This document shows positions 6,472-6,482 of a stretch of DNA of 6,482 nt, piece after piece (the first letter of the stretch is position 1; every line of letters begins with the position of its first letter). The notes beneath the pieces were generated by a model. The model was given only the letters and a program-made list of their open reading frames with translations. It had not been told where the DNA came from and ran no database searches. The position numbers were made by a program, and so were the translations under genes. This stretch comes from Candidatus Izemoplasma sp. (GTDB taxonomy: Bacteria; Bacillota_I; Bacilli_A; Izemoplasmatales; Izemoplasmataceae), in the NCBI GenBank assembly GCA_029939615.1, contig JAOZSP010000097.1, positions 1 to 6,482 on the forward strand, in the 5' to 3' direction.

Positions 6472-6482
6472 ATGAAAAAACT
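6472..6482 (+). CDS. Start of next gene, probably second U32 protein TrhP2 (YrrO); truncated by window end
   Basis: Only ATG AAA AAA and two further bases are visible, so nothing in the protein itself identifies it. It is called a gene because AAGGGGTG (6458-6465) lies six bases before an ATG that follows the trhP1 stop by 12 bases. In Bacillus and relatives yrrN is followed by yrrO, the second U32 protein of the tRNA hydroxylation pair, so trhP2 is the expected identity. That identity is inference from synteny only. Confidence 0.6.

Noticed and set aside
1..6482. Mobile element, CRISPR array, defence or other novel gene system
   Set aside because: All coding space is taken by conserved housekeeping genes in a known order. 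I saw no repeats, transposase, integrase or attachment-site structure and no abrupt change in base or codon use.

Overview
The window is a tightly packed, AT-rich stretch of bacterial housekeeping genes, all on the + strand. It matches the recD2-alaS-ruvX-yrzB-...-yrrM-yrrN-yrrO neighbourhood known from Bacillus and other low-GC Gram-positive bacteria. It holds a 5'-truncated recD2 (RecD-like DNA helicase), a promoter and an alanine T-box riboswitch with its terminator, alaS, ruvX (yrrK/yqgF), yrzB (DUF1292), trmR (yrrM), trhP1 (yrrN, U32 family), and the first codons of a further gene that by synteny is probably trhP2 (yrrO). TGA acts as a stop codon in alaS and trmR and tryptophan is encoded by TGG, so the genetic code is standard and not the Mycoplasma/Spiroplasma code.

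Layout. Bases 2-1339 encode the C-terminal 445 residues of RecD2. Bases 1340-1638 carry no gene: they hold a sigma-A type promoter (1370-1398), a compact T-box leader (Stem I about 1421-1501, an F-box-like element, Stem III 1545-1558, antiterminator from 1563, terminator 1586-1617) and the alaS ribosome binding site. From alaS onward the genes overlap or lie 4-13 bases apart and I see no terminator, so alaS-ruvX-yrzB-trmR-trhP1-(trhP2) reads as one operon under T-box control by uncharged tRNA-Ala.

Two genes that usually sit in this neighbourhood are absent: ireB (yrzL) between alaS and ruvX, where alaS and ruvX instead overlap by ATGA, and mltG (yrrL) between yrzB and trmR. Both products are tied to peptidoglycan (MltG as a glycan-strand terminase, IreB as a substrate of PASTA-kinase cell-wall signalling). 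Together with low GC and a standard code, this suggests a wall-less or wall-reduced lineage outside Mycoplasmatales, such as Acholeplasmatales, Izemoplasmatales or Haloplasma-like bacteria. That placement is inference.

How the genes fit together: AlaRS charges tRNA-Ala. TrmR and the TrhP proteins make 5-methoxyuridine at wobble U34 of tRNAs that include tRNA-Ala(UGC). RuvX/YqgF is implicated in pre-16S rRNA maturation or Holliday-junction processing. Most of the operon is therefore translation machinery. I see no mobile element, CRISPR array, defence system, tRNA or rRNA gene, and no clearly new system. The most interesting points are the missing wall genes, a base in the T-box that is mismatched in both alternative folds, and a possible feedback link between the T-box and the tRNA-modifying genes it controls.
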